A DNA stretch of 64,000 nucleotides from Phocoena phocoena (taxonomy: Eukaryota; Chordata; Mammalia; Artiodactyla; Phocoenidae), in contig NC_089220.1 in the NCBI RefSeq assembly GCF_963924675.1, positions 49,796,639-49,860,638 on the forward strand, read 5' to 3'. Every line of letters starts with the position of its first letter. Position 1 is the first letter of the stretch. Positions 28,123 to 45,000 of this stretch are shown piece by piece. Position numbers and translations under genes: made by a program. The notes beneath the pieces were generated by a model, which did not search any database, was not told the DNA's origin, and saw only the letters and a list, made by a program, of their open reading frames with translations.

Positions 28123-31000
28123 GTCCTAACTCACAGCCAGGTTTGATTCTTCACATAGCCCAGGCCTGATGCAAAATGCCCTCCCAGAGGAAAACTAACA
28201 GCTTTAATTTACAGACCTACTTGGTTTGTACTGACCTCAAAATTCTTCCTTCCCCATGGTCTTCACCTAGGGAAGGCTAGGGAACAGACAATGGGATGAA
28301 CGAATCCTTTATGAAGGCCTTGGCCAAAGAGCAGCTATTGCCTACCACATGGATCCCCGTAGGGCCAAATTCTTGACTTGTTGGCTTAACAAAAAAAATA
28401 CAAAAGTTAAGACAGGAAAAATACTGGACAAGATTGGTCTAAAATGTGCAGTCCTACAACAGCTGTGGAAAAAACCTACTCTGAGCAATTTCTCCGTCTC
28501 ACACGCACTTATTTCCAGGATAGTCCTACCTGGAAGATAGTGCTACTAGTTGTGAGCCTTTCCTGTGGTTCAGTGCGCTGAGGCTTGCACCCTTCACCAG
28601 CCTGCCAGGGAGACAGACAGGCACATACATTCCTAGGCCCCCAGCCAGCCTCCTCTCCCTAAGTGTCCCTGCGGTGCCTGCAGGGAGCCGGAGGATCTGG
28701 CTCCTTGCCTTCAACTGAGAGCCCAGAATCTGAGCCCACAAGATGAATCTGCTGAGGAATATTCAGGATGCTGGACACCAAGCTGAGCGAGAAGAGCTTG
28801 GGGAGGAGAGATGTGGCCTGAACAGCCGAGCTGAGGCCTTCAAAGAAGGGCATGGGGGAGGAGGGGGGAAGTATTGCTAGGCATGCATCTCCTTCCCTTC
28901 TGTTTTGCTAGAAACAGGTAACTTTAGAGTATAGGGGAAGACAGGTAGACATGAGAAAATGGAAATCCAGTTCCTTCTGCTAGAGTTTTCATTTTAAACT
29001 GGTTTGGCTTGAGAGAAGTTGAAAGTTCGTGCCTGAGGGCCTTCTTTCTCTCTTCCTTGACTAAGTATGATAGCAGCTATAATCTGAGCAGTTCAGCTCT
29101 AAAAAATAGGGCTCTTGGAAAGAGGCTTCCAGGGAGAAGAGAATAGAAGGAGTAGTCTAAGGGTTCTAGGTAAGGGGGAGCACAAAGGGTCCCTGAATGC
29201 TGAAGTCATCAACACCTGTTCCTTGGAAGGGTCACTTGCACCTACTGGCCCAAGTAACCAGGCTGGCCAGGTGAGGGTGGAACCTGAGTGGTTCTAACAG
29301 AAGGTTGCAGCCAATACCAAGGCCAGTCAGTTACTTGGGATAGCTTGGAACTGAAGGCAGGCTTCTAAGACCAGAGATCCTGTTAACATTAGAGAAGATG
29401 GTGTGGCGGTCAGATGCCCAGAAGGGCTGGCAATAAAGAGTAGCTGTCACTGTTCAAAACAGTATTTGAAAGCTTTAGCTAAGAAAAAGACTCCTTGTCC
29501 CTTTAACCCACACCTAAATATCTCAGACCCACCAGAGATCTTAAAATGGACATAGCCATGTGCCAAAATATTAAGATTCCAAACACATGTCTTCTCAGGC
29601 TATTCCCTACAGCAGGTTGGGGAGCCCTTCCATCCCTGTAATATCCATTCAGAAATCTGTCAGAAAGCCTCTGACTTCACCTAGGCCAGGGTCTGGAGTC
29701 CAGATGGGGGCTGCCCACGAAGAGTGGCTGTGAAGCCTGGGCTAAAAAATAATATTTTGCTTCCCAAGATAGCCAGAGGAGAGGAGGAGATGGAAAAGAT
29801 GATGTTACTGCCTCTGTGGGCTGGGAGAACTTCACCTGTTGACTGAAAAGGGGGTCAGAGGAATATAATGGGAAAACATGGTCTGAGGAAGACACTAACA
29901 AAGGAAAGCTCCTTGAGGCCACATTTATCTGATGAGAAATTTGTCCTCATGTTGTGCCCTGGGAGACTTCAGCCTTTGGAGTCCTTGTAGAAAACAGGCT
30001 TCAAGCAGTAGCTGATGATCAAAAAGTCTTCTATTTGGTACCCGGCCCAGATCTGAAGCAAAAGTAGATTTGGGAGGAACATTTGGGGAAGGCCGGATGG
30101 ATATGTATGTCTCACAATAAGAATTTGGCCCCAATGTCAGGGACTTAACTGTTGCTAGAGATGTACAAAGTAGACCTCACTAAAATGCTCTGCCCTTTGG
30201 ACCAGGACAAGGGGTGGGGGTGGCTTGCTTTTGAACTGTAGGAAAACAGTTTTGTAATGGAGTCGGCAGGCCAAGTGAAGAGGGTCCTGCGCCTTGCCTA
30301 CCTGGGAGAGTGGGGTTGGTTGATACCATGCCCAGCCTGCAGAGCAGCGTCTGACTCGCTTAGGCGGTATAGCACTGGCGTCACTTTTCAGTGATAGCTA
30401 CCAGCCCCAACCACCTTTCTCAGAAAATGCCTCTGGAGTGGGATCTCATCACTGGAAAGAGAGGGCAGATTCAAGACCAGTGGCCAAAAGCATCTGAACT
30501 TTTTTTCTGTAAACAGAGTGGCATGGCTTTCACCTGAGCCAGAGGGGGATGTATAGGAATGGGAGCAAGAATGGCATTGTTTCTGGGGAAGGGAAAATGC
30601 AGCTTGGAGCAGGGCACCTCTGCCCGACCTCTGTGGGGAAGCAGGGACAGGGCAGATTGTGCCTGCAGCTCCACCACTGGCCTACACGCAGCCGACAGCT
30701 TCCTCCACCCCACCCCCAGCATCTGGGCTTCACTGTCACATGTAATCCACTGACGCATGTAGGCAAGCCACTGAGGCACTGCAGTAGCTCTACTCAAAGG
30801 GGAGAGAAGCCATTAGGATTATAATTGTCACAGGAAGGGCAAAACCCAAACCATGTACAGGTTATCACGTAAGTTATCACAGATGGCTGCCTCTCCTCTT
30901 ACCACAGAAATTTAGCAGCCTCACGACTTTTGTGAGAGTGATTGATATCTTCCCTGATTGGGATCTTGGTACATAGTAGGTTTAGTAATTAACTTCAGGG
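28123..31000. other. GC-richer low-copy block of intron 1, origin unknown
   Basis: This block, with the sequence from about 27400, is visibly richer in G and C than the surrounding intron. I match no repeat in it, and it has only short frames (longest 108 codons, 30797 to 30471 on the minus strand). No poly-A end or splice-flanked frame supports a functional gene or retrocopy. It could be a conserved regulatory region, a decayed retrocopy or an unrecognised LTR-type element. Confidence 0.4.
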
Positions 31001-31287
31001 TATCCATGCTTCCTTTGAAATTGTGTAGAATATTTTATGTGCATATGCTTTTTTGGTGGTAAGGATGAGGGGCCAGTGGCTTTCAGCTGATTTTCAGAGT
31101 CTAGAAAAGATTAAGGAACCACTACTCTGAGTCAAGAAAAGTTTACAGAGACCAACAAATACAGTTTTTCTTCATTTTTTGTTTTATATCTGTATTTGAG
31201 TAACCATTCTGGTAAAATACTATAAATTATATATAAGATTCTCTGACTTTTGTTTAATAAATATCATTTTGCCTGTACTTAAATTGA

Positions 31288-35111
<3,824 letters not shown>

Positions 35112-35144
35112 TGAATGACAGAGACTATATGTCACTTATACCTC

Positions 35145-35149
<5 letters not shown>

Positions 35150-35186
<37 letters not shown>
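35150..35186. repeat. (TA)n microsatellite at a SINE tail
   Basis: About 18 TA units between the left target-site duplication and the T-run of the reverse-oriented SINE. It therefore lies within the inserted tail. Confidence 0.95.
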
Positions 35187-35194
<8 letters not shown>

Positions 35195-35387
35195 TACGGT
35201 ATGCGGGCCTCTCACTGCTGTGGCCTCTCCCGTTGCGGAGCACAGGCTCTGGACGCGCAGGCTCAGCGGCCATGGCTCACGGGCCTAGCCGCTCTGCGGC
35301 ATGTGGGATCTTCCTGGACCGGGGCACGAACCCATGTCCCCCGCATCGGCAGGCAGACTCTCAACCACTGCGCCACCAGGGAAGCCC
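35151..35387 (-). mobile_element. CHR SINE, short GC-rich type
   Basis: Reverse-oriented copy in intron 4. The flank tatacct(c/t)tgtttt at 35137-35150 and 35388-35401 is the target-site duplication with one mismatch. Confidence 0.95.
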
Positions 35388-35889
35388 TATACCTTTGTTT
35401 TTTAATACATGATTATATTAGTGATTTTTATAGTTACTGGTGTTGGAAGACAGAAAAATGGTGGCTTTACAGACTAACAATGATATTTTCAGGTTTTTTA
35501 GCATGTGACAGGATGAGAATCTCTTTTTTTCCAGCACGAATTTTTTACCTACAGGAAAAAACATCCAAAGCCTCAAACCAGTTTAAGAAAAGTAGTTTGA
35601 GTTTTGTATTTTAAGAAGGAGAATAAATACAGAATATTCAGATACGTTTAAGAAGTAATTTTGAAAAACATGCTTTGATTTCACAGCATGGGTCATTGGG
35701 GCACAGGTAGAGAGAAGACTTTGCCATGCCAGAGTTACTTCCTTTTGATAATTTTTTGTTACTTATCTTCTTTCTTCCTGGCTGTAAGCTACTGAGGAAA
35801 GAAATTGAGTCATTTCTTTATTTTCCTCTCTCCTCCTTTTCTTCCCTTCCCACTTTCCCTCCTTTTTTTCTTACTTTTTAAATCAACAT

Positions 35890-36125
35890 TTTTGAGTACC
35901 TCTTATGTGTGTCACTGTCCTGAGCATTGAAAATACAACAGTGAACAAATCAGCAATCCCTGTGTTAGAAGGAGTTTATTTTAGTGGGAAATAAAAGTAT
36001 TATAACCAAATAATGGCAGCACAATGTAATTAAAACTATTATACAAATAAATCAAAGGTGGTGGAGAAAGTGAGTAACTGTGGCATAGGGGGGACCAGGA
36101 ACATTTCATAGAGAAGATACCTGAA
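35890..36125 (-). mobile_element. Ancient L2-like fragment, antisense
   Basis: The pattern 'gagtacctcttatgtgtgtc' followed by 'aatacaacagtgaacaaatc' is the reverse complement of the L2 3' region, strongly diverged. Confidence 0.5.
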
Positions 36126-36449
36126 CTAGACCTCTAAGGGTGAATTACCCCAGGACCTGGCACATGCCAGTGGTTCTCCACTTTGCACATCAGAATTACC
36201 AGAAAGCTTGTAGAGAATACTGATACTCACCCCCAGAGCTGATTTACTTGGCCTGGGATGGGCTTCTAAGCCTCAGAATTTTCAAAATTTTTGAAACTAT
36301 CACAGGTGATTCTGATGTGCAGTTATGATTGAGAGTGATTGTACTATGCCGTAGTCCCAAAAATGATTTTTCACTTAAATTTCGTAGTAGAAATTCCTTG
36401 TTATTTCTATTTTGACTTCTGAAAAAATGAAAAAAGTGATTACATGGTT

Positions 36450-38200
36450 TTGTTAACTTTGTTTCTAGCTCAAACTTTTAGAAAAGTTGTATGTTCAATA
36501 AAAATACTCCCCTGTACCCTAAACCCCTTGAGAGTAGGTTGCCAACATAGTTTAGTTTGTCCTACAAACAAAAACATTTTCCTGCATAACCACGGTATGG
36601 CAATCAAAATCCAGGAAATGAATGTGGATACATTATATTATGTAATCCTTAGACCCCGTTCAAGTTTTGCCACTTGTCCCGGTGATGTCCTTTAGAGCAA
36701 AATGATCCAGTTCAGAATCATGTGCTGTGTCTAGTAGTCATGCATCTTTTTCCTCCTTGTTCATTCTGGAACAGTTCTTCATTCTTCCTTAACTTTTATG
36801 ACAGTGACGTTTTTAAGGATTATACCTGTTAATGTTTAAAATGCCCCTTCCTTTAATTTTTCTGATGTTTTCTCTTGATAAGATTTAGGTTATGGATCTG
36901 TGGCAGGAATATCATAGGAGTTCTTCTCATTGCATTTTCTTACATGACATACAATTTCACTGTATCCCATTACTAGTGATAGTCACTTTGATCACTTGAT
37001 TAAGGGTTCATCCTCTAGGCTTCTCTACTTTAAAGGACTCCTTTCCCTTTTGTAATTAATAAATATTTTGTGGAATATTTTAAGGCTATGTAAATATCTT
37101 GTTCCTCATCACAAAAATAAATTTATTTATTTTGTTTATTTTAATATGGACTCATTGATTCTTATTCAGTGGAACATAACCTGTCACTTCATTATTTAAT
37201 ATTCAGATTGTCTCAGATTTGGCCAACGGGAACTCCTTCAGTTTGGCTTCTCTGTCCCTATCATTCTTTGAACACGTTCTTTTGACACAAGATGCTCCAG
37301 GTTCAACTTGTTCTTTACCTGCTGCTCAAGCCTGGAATTAGTTGGTTTCTAAAAAATCCTGGTTCCTTTTAGTGAGAATGGTATTTAGAAACCAAGATCT
37401 TGGTGCTAGATGAGCTCATTGATATTGGAGTGTCACTGCTCTGGTCTCTTAGAGGGCAGAATTAGGGAGTGTGTGTGTGTGTGTTTTTGTGTGTATATAC
37501 ATATATACATACACATCTATATTTATTTCTCATCTATCTTTATATAAGTTCACAGATCTCTTCAATCCACATTCAACACCACTGGATTCATTTTAGCCTC
37601 CCCTTTTTACACTTGTAACTCCCTTATCTGATAGTGAGATAACCTGGCTCCTGTTTTTCTTAATATATTTATTTATTTGATCAATCCTTCTGTATGTGAC
37701 CAGTCTCCCAGCAGGCCTCTCTCCCCCCGCTGGTGTAGGCACCGTATTTTGGCATAGAAACCCTTCTTCTCTGTATACATTCTCCATACTCCACTCAAGT
37801 TCTGACAATCCCATGTTGCACCACTGCTGCTGCTGGTCCACCTTCCCCTGAAAATACCCTTCTTATCCACTAGGGCTCCAGCACCGTGAATCAAGCTGCC
37901 CTATCATATGGATAGTCTCTTTACTCCGAATGATCTCTAACGTCTTGTGCCAGGTTGTGAGCCCCCGCCCCCAGTAAACACCCTCCCTACTCCTCTCAGG
38001 AGCTAGCACGCTGAGGCAGGCCCCCTCAGCTTTTCCTCACACCCTCGTTTAGGGATTCCTACCTTATTTGCCCTATTCCTCCCCTCCCCCTGCCCTCAAA
38101 CAGTGGCCTTGGACAGGATTATTGAGGGACTGTGGGAAGGAGAGACTTTATTCCGTATCTGAGTCAGTTACCTTTTCCATGACTCTTTTTAAAGGTGAAA
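36450..38200 (-). mobile_element. Ancient L1 3' UTR, antisense, long
   Basis: The run of phrases 'gatccagttcagaatcatgt', 'ttgatcacttgattaaggg', 'tcccttttgtaattaataaa' and 'agaaaccaagatcttggtgc' follows the reverse complement of an old mammalian L1 3' UTR over more than 1 kb. No reading frame is preserved. Confidence 0.6.
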
Positions 38201-38261
38201 GCAGTTAAATTCTAAACAATTACACAGTCTCAGAATTACAAGAGACCAATCCACACAGGTT

Positions 38262-38400
38262 TATCACAGGATATTGAATATATCAATAGTTCCCTGTGCT
38301 ATACAGTATGACCTTGTTGTTTATCCATACTATGTACAATAGTTTGCATCTGAATTTCCTATTAACTTTCATTCACTAATTCTAATCTCTCTTCTGGACT
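38262..38400 (-). mobile_element. L1 3' UTR fragment, antisense
   Basis: The block 'atagttccctgtgctataca' to 'tccatactatgtacaatag' is reverse-complement L1 3' UTR. Confidence 0.55.
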
Positions 38401-39106
38401 ACATTAGATAAGACCAAACTGTTTTTCAAAATAAGTCATTCTGTTATTTAAAGCTTTTTTCCATGTACTAAATTTTTACCTTTTGAGACTTTGAAATCCA
38501 ATCTTTTTGTGACATGATTTTCAGATCTCATTATTGCGTTGCTCTTACACTGATTTCTAAAACTAAAGACAACAGTCTAGATTTGGTCTGACCAACACAG
38601 AGTACAATGAAAGGCTCACCTCCTTTATTCTATATGCTGTTCTTTTATAATTTTAGCATTAACTTTTTTGGGCACACATATCACTCTGTTTGCTTAATGA
38701 ATTTGCAGATGTTTCAGCTCCCTGGGACTTTCCACATGAGATACTCTTATATCTTTGATTTCTTACAGCTTGTGCTGTTGATATTTTTTTCATCTAAATT
38801 TGAACTCAAGTTTTTCTCTATAAAACTTCGTAATGTTACTGAGACTATGCTCTAGCATATCAAGATATTATAAAAATCGAATTTTGTCACTCATCATTGT
38901 AGATATCATACCAGCTTTTTGTAATATATGCCAGTCTGAGAAACTTAGTTTGTTTTAGTTGGAATTATTTGTTAAAAATATTGGAAAAGTTTAAGAGATG
39001 AGACTTCTCACATATGTTGTTAGAGGCATCCTTCCAGGTTAATAAATGACCACTTTTTTTCACTATGGCCTTTTCGTCAGCTACTGTTTTACCTCTTTGT
39101 CTAATT
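38401..39106. other. Intron 4, possible very old CR1/L3-type remnant
   Basis: The stretch 38560-38860, with 'agcattaacttttttgggca' and 'acatatcactctgtttgctt', resembles an ancient LINE, but I cannot assign it firmly. Confidence 0.3.
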
Positions 39107-39320
39107 CAGGGGTCAGCAAACTTTACCTGTAAAGGACCAGATGGGTGGCTGAATATTTTAGGCTTTGTAGGCTATATGTCTTTCTTACAACTACTCATCT
39201 TTGCCTTTGTAGCAGAAAGGAAGCCATAAACCAATGAGTGTGGGCTGTGTTCTAGTAAAACTTTATTTACATAAAAGGCAGTAGGCTCACTGTGGCCTAT
39301 GGGCTGTAGTTTGCCCATCC
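39107..39320. mobile_element. hAT-like non-autonomous DNA transposon
   Basis: Begins 'caggggtcagcaaactttac' and ends 'ggctgtagtttgcccatcc', which is its inverted terminal repeat. The internal phrases 'attttaggctttgtaggc' and 'aaaactttatttacataaaa' are typical of an abundant old mammalian hAT element. Its right end was disrupted by the adjoining SINE. Confidence 0.75.
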
Positions 39321-39324
39321 TTTT

Positions 39325-39522
39325 CTTTTCTTTCTTTTTCTTTAACATTTATTTATCTATTTGGCTGAGCCAGGTCTTACTTGCAGCACGCCCGGTCTTT
39401 GTTGCCGCCTGAGGGCTCTTAGTTGCGGCATGCTGGATCTAGTTCCCTGACCAGGGATTGAACCCCGGCCCCCTGCATTGGGAGTGCAGAGTCTTAACCA
39501 CTGGATCACCAGGGAAGTCCCC
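39325..39522 (-). mobile_element. CHR-related SINE
   Basis: Reverse-oriented copy inserted in the right terminus of the hAT element. The flank tgcccatc(c/t)tttt lies at 39312-39324 and 39523-39535. Confidence 0.92.
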
Positions 39523-40286
39523 TGCCCATCTTTTTCTACTGTGATTCCAAGTTTGTCATGAGAGACTGTCCTAGGTTTAGCTAAGATACAGATGACTTTA
39601 TTTGTGGGACTAGCCATGTGAATGGATTAATGAGATTAGTGTGACATGGTGTGATCTTAGTAAATCTAAACTGATTTCCTGTGATCACTATTTCAAGAGC
39701 TCACAAACCATCTGTTTAATAAACTATTCAAATAAATGCTTTCTAGGATTCTGTGTAATTTCCTAGACAAGGTCGTATAATTTGATAGAGAACTTGACAA
39801 CCAACCTTTTTTCTACACTTAAAAATAAAAGCAGCATTTGACTATATGATGTATTCTGGCACATCAAAGATTGCTGAGAATAGTTAGATGGTCATAGGAA
39901 GGAATTTTAGAGCTCAACCCCTAATATACTTGTAACTATTAAGGAAAATAATATTCAGACTGGAAAAATAGAACATACATGCTTAAGACGAAAATTCATG
40001 TTTAAGAAAGGCAAGAGAGAGTAAGAGAGCACAGAGCTGCTCTGTAGAAGGTTATTTCTGTGAGCCCAGATGTTATAGAAGTTGAGTACTTCTGTATTTT
40101 TTCTTTTGTTGTAATATTACTCCATCTGTTCCAAGAACCAATTCTCCTTTATTATTCTTATTTGGAACATGACCAAAAAAATGCTTTTATTGTCCTAACG
40201 TTTATTCTCATCTTTAACTCACTTGGGCTTTAGCCTTTCATTACAAGTCTAACAGTTTACAACATAAAATGCATATGTGCTCTTTT

Positions 40287-40601
40287 TTAAAAAAATATTT
40301 ATTTATTTATTTATGGCTGCGTTGGGTCTTCATTGCTGCGTGTGGGCTTTCTCTAGTTGCGGCGAGCAGGGGCTACTCTTTGTTGTGGTGCACGGGCTTC
40401 TCATTGCGGTGGCTTTTCTTGTTGCACAGCGTGGGCTCTAGACACGCAGCCTTCAGTAGTTGTGGCGTGCAGGCTCAGTAGCTGTGGCGCACTGGCTTAG
40501 TTGCTCCGCGGCACGTGGGGTCTTCCCAGACCAGAGCTCGAACCCGTGTCTCCTGCATTGGCAGACAGATTCTTAATCACTACGCCACCAGGGAAGCCCT
40601 A
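40287..40601 (-). mobile_element. CHR SINE, long type
   Basis: Reverse-oriented copy with an imperfect 13-15 bp duplication, catat(g/a)tgctctttt, at 40272-40286 and from 40602. Confidence 0.92.
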
Positions 40602-40615
40602 CATATATGCTCTTT

Positions 40616-42746
40616 AAGTAAGTATCTTTTGTGCATTTACTGTGTATCAAATGCTATGGATTTTAAGATGAAATCATGGCTCTTATCCTTAGAAATGTCA
40701 ATATAAATTAGGTGCTTATATAGAAAAGAGAGAGAATTGCTAATGGAGGACTGAAGCCAATGGAAAAGATTTTGATAGAGTTCAGGGAGAGTTGGGAAAA
40801 GCTATACAAAGACAATTATATTTTAGCTAAGTGATGAAAATGGCTAGGGATTTATCAGATGAATAAATGTGAGGGTTGGAAGGAAAGAGAAGTAGGAGCA
40901 GACATTCTAGACAGGAGAATAGAAGGAACTGATGAGATTTAAGAGCTGTTTCTGAGTTGGAGTTAACAGGATTTGGGGACTGATTTGGTGTGGAAGTTGG
41001 AGACGTGTTATGTCTAGGGTAGTGACAAGTTTTCTAGCTATGACAGCCAAGGAGATGATGCTGTGATTAGTGATTCTGAAGTAGAGTGTACATGTATAGG
41101 TTTGTCAGACAGAGATATCTAGCAAGCTTCTGGTAACACTTGCCTAGGGTCCAAAGAGATGCTGAGATAAATGTTTAGGGAGTTATTATCTAGTAACTGA
41201 AAATCGTTTAAGAAGATGAGCTCACTCAGGAGGAAGTGTAGTAGATGTTTCAGATTGGTGGCCTGATAGTGAATAAGGACTCCAGGTTTATTTCTTAAAA
41301 TTTTGAATTATTTGCAGTCTGTTTATATTTACAAATATGAAAATTCTTCATAAAAATCTATATTCCAGACTCTTCTTGAGAAAAGAAAATGAAAAGGCCT
41401 GACAGAATAGTTGGCATTGAACAGTGCCTTTCTTCTTTAGGTGCACGCACCTTCTAGTTTGCCACATTCCCCATCACCTCTTCTTATGTATTAACATGAT
41501 ATTATCTACCTGACTCCTATAGCATTTACATTCGAGATTTTGGGTGTTGTGTGACCAAAACAGTTCCAAAGATGGAACCCTGCAGTGGATGTTGGAAAAG
41601 GTGAGTAGTAGAGAAGGAGGCCTCACTGACAGAATGGTGTATGAGAAGCCAAGGGAAGAGAAAGTTTTAAGAAGTTCTGGTTAGCTGTGTTAATAACTAG
41701 AGAAAACAAAAAGATATTCAAAGGTCATTAGTGAGAGCAGTTTCAATAGAGTAGTGAGCTTGAGAAGTAAGAAATTAGAGCAAGTACAGACTGCTTTAAA
41801 AGTATCTCTGGTGGGGAAGAGAAGACTGTTCTGTGTCATACCTTCTGTTCTTTTGCGTGTCTGCTTAAAATCAGATTTCATTAGCTAATTCTCTGTGCAG
41901 CCCCAATGGTTTCTTCAAAGGTCTAATGTGGCTGGGAATCAGAGGTAATGATGGCAGGAGGGTAAGTTTCGTGGAGGGGGGGCAATGAGGAGAAGATGGA
42001 TTTTAAAGTATCACAGGAGATGAGGCTAGGGAAGTGGGCTGGGATTAGATTGTGAATGGCCTTTATCTTCATGAAATTAGAATTGTGTGCTGAAAGCAAT
42101 GAAACCCAGTATTGTTTTTAGGTAGGGTATGACACAAATTTGGTTTTAGGAACATAATTTTGAAACTGGGGCTGGGAAGCAACCAGTGGCAGGGAGATCA
42201 TATTGCAAGACCTTTCAATAGATGTGATTGCTTAATAGTCTGATTTGAAGCATGGAGGGGAATGGAGAGAATTGACCAGATTTAAGAAATATTTTTCAGT
42301 TAGATTTAAAAGAAGATCAGGAGGGCAGGGTTCATGTTTATTTTGCATATTGCTGTGTCTTACTAACATCTGGCACAATTTCTGGTGATCAGTAGATGTT
42401 TTTGAGAATGAATGAATGAATATCTCATGTTGTATTGTTAGAATTTCCTCTCATCCCCTTGAAATTGTTTTACTTTCTGGAGCTTCCTTTTTGGGATTGT
42501 GCCTTTTTTTCCCCCTAAACTCTAAGAAAGTAGTTTTCAGTCAGTCTGGAGTATATAATTAAGTAGGTCCAATTTTTCTCTTCTTTTAAAACTATTTTTA
42601 ATTCTAAGAAGTATGGTCACCTTTTTCCTATTGCTTTTGATATACAGCTAGTTCTTGCCTGTTGGTTGACTTAAAAACATAGTAGCAATCTTCACTATTT
42701 TCTGAAAGGGGAAATTGTCACTATAGCAATTTAAGCATCTGTGGGG
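40616..42746. other. Intron 4, purine-rich ancient L2-like region
   Basis: Long A+G-rich stretches on the + strand (40880-41340 and 41580-42310) resemble the reverse complement of L2. Phrases such as 'gattagattgtgaatggcct' support this. 42315-42420 reads like a forward L2 3' end finishing in 'gaatgaatgaat'. The individual pieces are not separable by eye. Confidence 0.45.
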
Positions 42747-42757
42747 TGCTTGATTTT

Positions 42758-43086
42758 TTTTTTAAGATTTATATATTATTTATTTATTTTTGGCTGCGTT
42801 GGGTCTTAGTTGTGGCACATGGGATTTTCATTGAGGCATGTGGAATCTTTCGTTGTGGTGTGCAGATTTTCTCTCTCTAGTTGTGACGCGCAGACTCTGT
42901 AGCTATGGTGCGTGGGTTCCAGAGCACGTGGGCTCTAGTTGAGGCGGGCAAGCTCAGCAGTTGTGGCACACGGGCTTAGTAGCCCCGCGGCATGTGGGGT
43001 TTTAGTTCCCTGACCAGGGATGGAACCTGCATCCCCTGCATTGTAAGGCGAATTCTTTACCACTGGACCACCAGGGGAAGTTCCAG
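42758..43086 (-). mobile_element. CHR SINE, long type
   Basis: Reverse-oriented copy with the 11-bp duplication tgcttgatttt at 42747-42757 and 43091-43101. Confidence 0.92.
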
Positions 43087-43254
43087 GAGATGCTTGATTT
43101 TAACAAATGAACTTAATAGCAGTTGTTGATGTAGTGAATATGCATCAGAAAAGCATCACGCTGTTAATACATTTTGCGTATCATTTCACTTTTCTCCTTT
43201 AAACTCTACTCAAGTGCACATAAGCATCCTTACAGTAGGACAAAAAGCTACCAT

Positions 43255-43455
43255 TTTGGATGCCTGCTGTTTGCCAGACCTAACAGTATGCGTTTTATGT
43301 CCATTACTTCATTGAATTCTTTCATCAGTTACATTTTACAGATAAGGGATCTGACTTTCAAAAGAATAAATAACTTGTCTGTAATCACAGGTAAGTGGTA
43401 GAACTGGAATTTTGGTTCAGATTGTTGTTCTCCAAATGTGTGCTCTTTTTGCTAT
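43255..43455 (-). mobile_element. MIR SINE, antisense
   Basis: The sequence 'acattttacagataaggga', then 'taatcacaggtaagtggtag' and 'tggttcagattgttgttct' is the standard MIR reverse complement. Confidence 0.75.
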
Positions 43456-43484
43456 TATATATTTTATGTTTATGTGTGCGTATG

Positions 43485-43548
43485 TACCTGTATTTATATA
43501 CACACAGACATACATGTATATATGTACATATATGTATATATATATTTC
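43485..43548. repeat. TA/TACA-rich simple repeat
   Basis: Low-complexity 'tatatacacacagacataca' and 'tatatgtatatatatat' sequence in intron 4. Confidence 0.85.
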
Positions 43549-43782
43549 ATTATTAGATTTATCTTATTTTCATAAATATTTATTTCTCCATATCCAGTTT
43601 CGTTTGAACGTTATCTCACTTCAACTTTTCATATTTCTCTTATTTTGGATTTTCTCTTACAATTTTAGCCTGTAATACACACAACTCTCATTGTTTAATA
43701 ATGTTTTAATTCCAAGTACTTTGAGATGGTCTTATAACAGTAAGGAAAATAAGTTTATCCATTACTGATTTATATTTCTTAG

Positions 43783-44034
<252 letters not shown>

Positions 44035-44149
44035 TAGTAGCTTAAAATCATAAATAGTAACTTCATATACTTTATGAGTATGTAGAAAAAATATTGTTTT
44101 ATATAGTATTGTGGGGTTGTTTAGCTTTGTCTATTTTTCATTTTTTTCA

Positions 44150-45000
44150 GATTTTTTGTTGAAGTATAGTTGATATACAATATTATATGAATTAAAGGTG
44201 TACAACATAGTGATTCACAAGTTTTAAAGGTTATACTCCATTTATAGTTATTATAAGATATTGGCTATATTCCCCAGGTTGTACAATATGGTAAGTCCCC
44301 TACATACATACCTTCAAGTTGCAAACGTTCAAAGATGCAAACATGCCCCTGTATGCCAGCTGTTGTACTGTACTACTGTACTTTTCAAGGTACTGTACTG
44401 TAAGATTAAAAATGTTTTCTTTATATTTTGTGTTTGTTTTTTATGTATTATTTGTGTGAAAAGTATTATAAACCTATTACAGTCCTGTACTGTATAGCCG
44501 ATTGTGTTAGTTGGGTACCTAGGCTGACTTTGTTGGACTTATGAACAAATTGGACTTACGAACCTGCTCTCGGAACGGAACTCGTTCGTATGTAGGGGAA
44601 TTGCTGTACATCCTTGTAGCCTATCTTACACCCAGTAATTTTTACCTCCCATTCCCTCACCCTATATTGCCACTGACACCCTCTGGTAACCACTAGTTTG
44701 TTCTCTTTATCTGTGAGTCTGCTTCTTTTTTGTTATATTCACTAGTTTTTTGTATTTTTTAGATTCCACATATACTTGATATTTGTCTTTCTCTGTCTGA
44801 CTTAATTCATTTAGCCCTCCAAGTCCAGCCATGTTGCTGCAAATGGCAATATTTCATTTTTTTTCTTATGGCTGAGCAGTATTCCATTGTGTATATATAC
44901 CACATCTTCTTTATCCATTCATCTGTTGAGGGACACTTACATTGCTTCCATATCTTGGCAGTTGTAAATAATGCTGCTATGAACATTGGGGATATTGTGT
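44150..45000 (-). mobile_element. L1 3' UTR and ORF2 end, antisense, split by a DNA transposon
   Basis: The reverse-complement L1 3' UTR 'ttgaagtatagttgatatac' stops at 44288 and resumes at 44607 with 'tacatccttgtagcctatct'. The ORF2 end follows ('gctgagcagtattccattgt'). Confidence 0.85.
44289..44606. mobile_element. Tigger/pogo-like MITE with TA duplication
   Basis: A 318-bp element with terminal inverted repeats. The left end tggtaagtcccctacatac pairs with the right end, whose reverse complement is cagcaattcccctacatac. It is flanked by TA at 44287-44288 and 44607-44608, the target duplication of Tc1/mariner/pogo elements. Removing it with one TA restores contiguous L1. There is no transposase. 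Confidence 0.8.

Noticed and set aside
28260..28540. Short protein-like frame near 28349 as a retrocopy of a gene
   Set aside because: I cannot match it to a family, there is no poly-A end or flanking duplication, and the frame is short.
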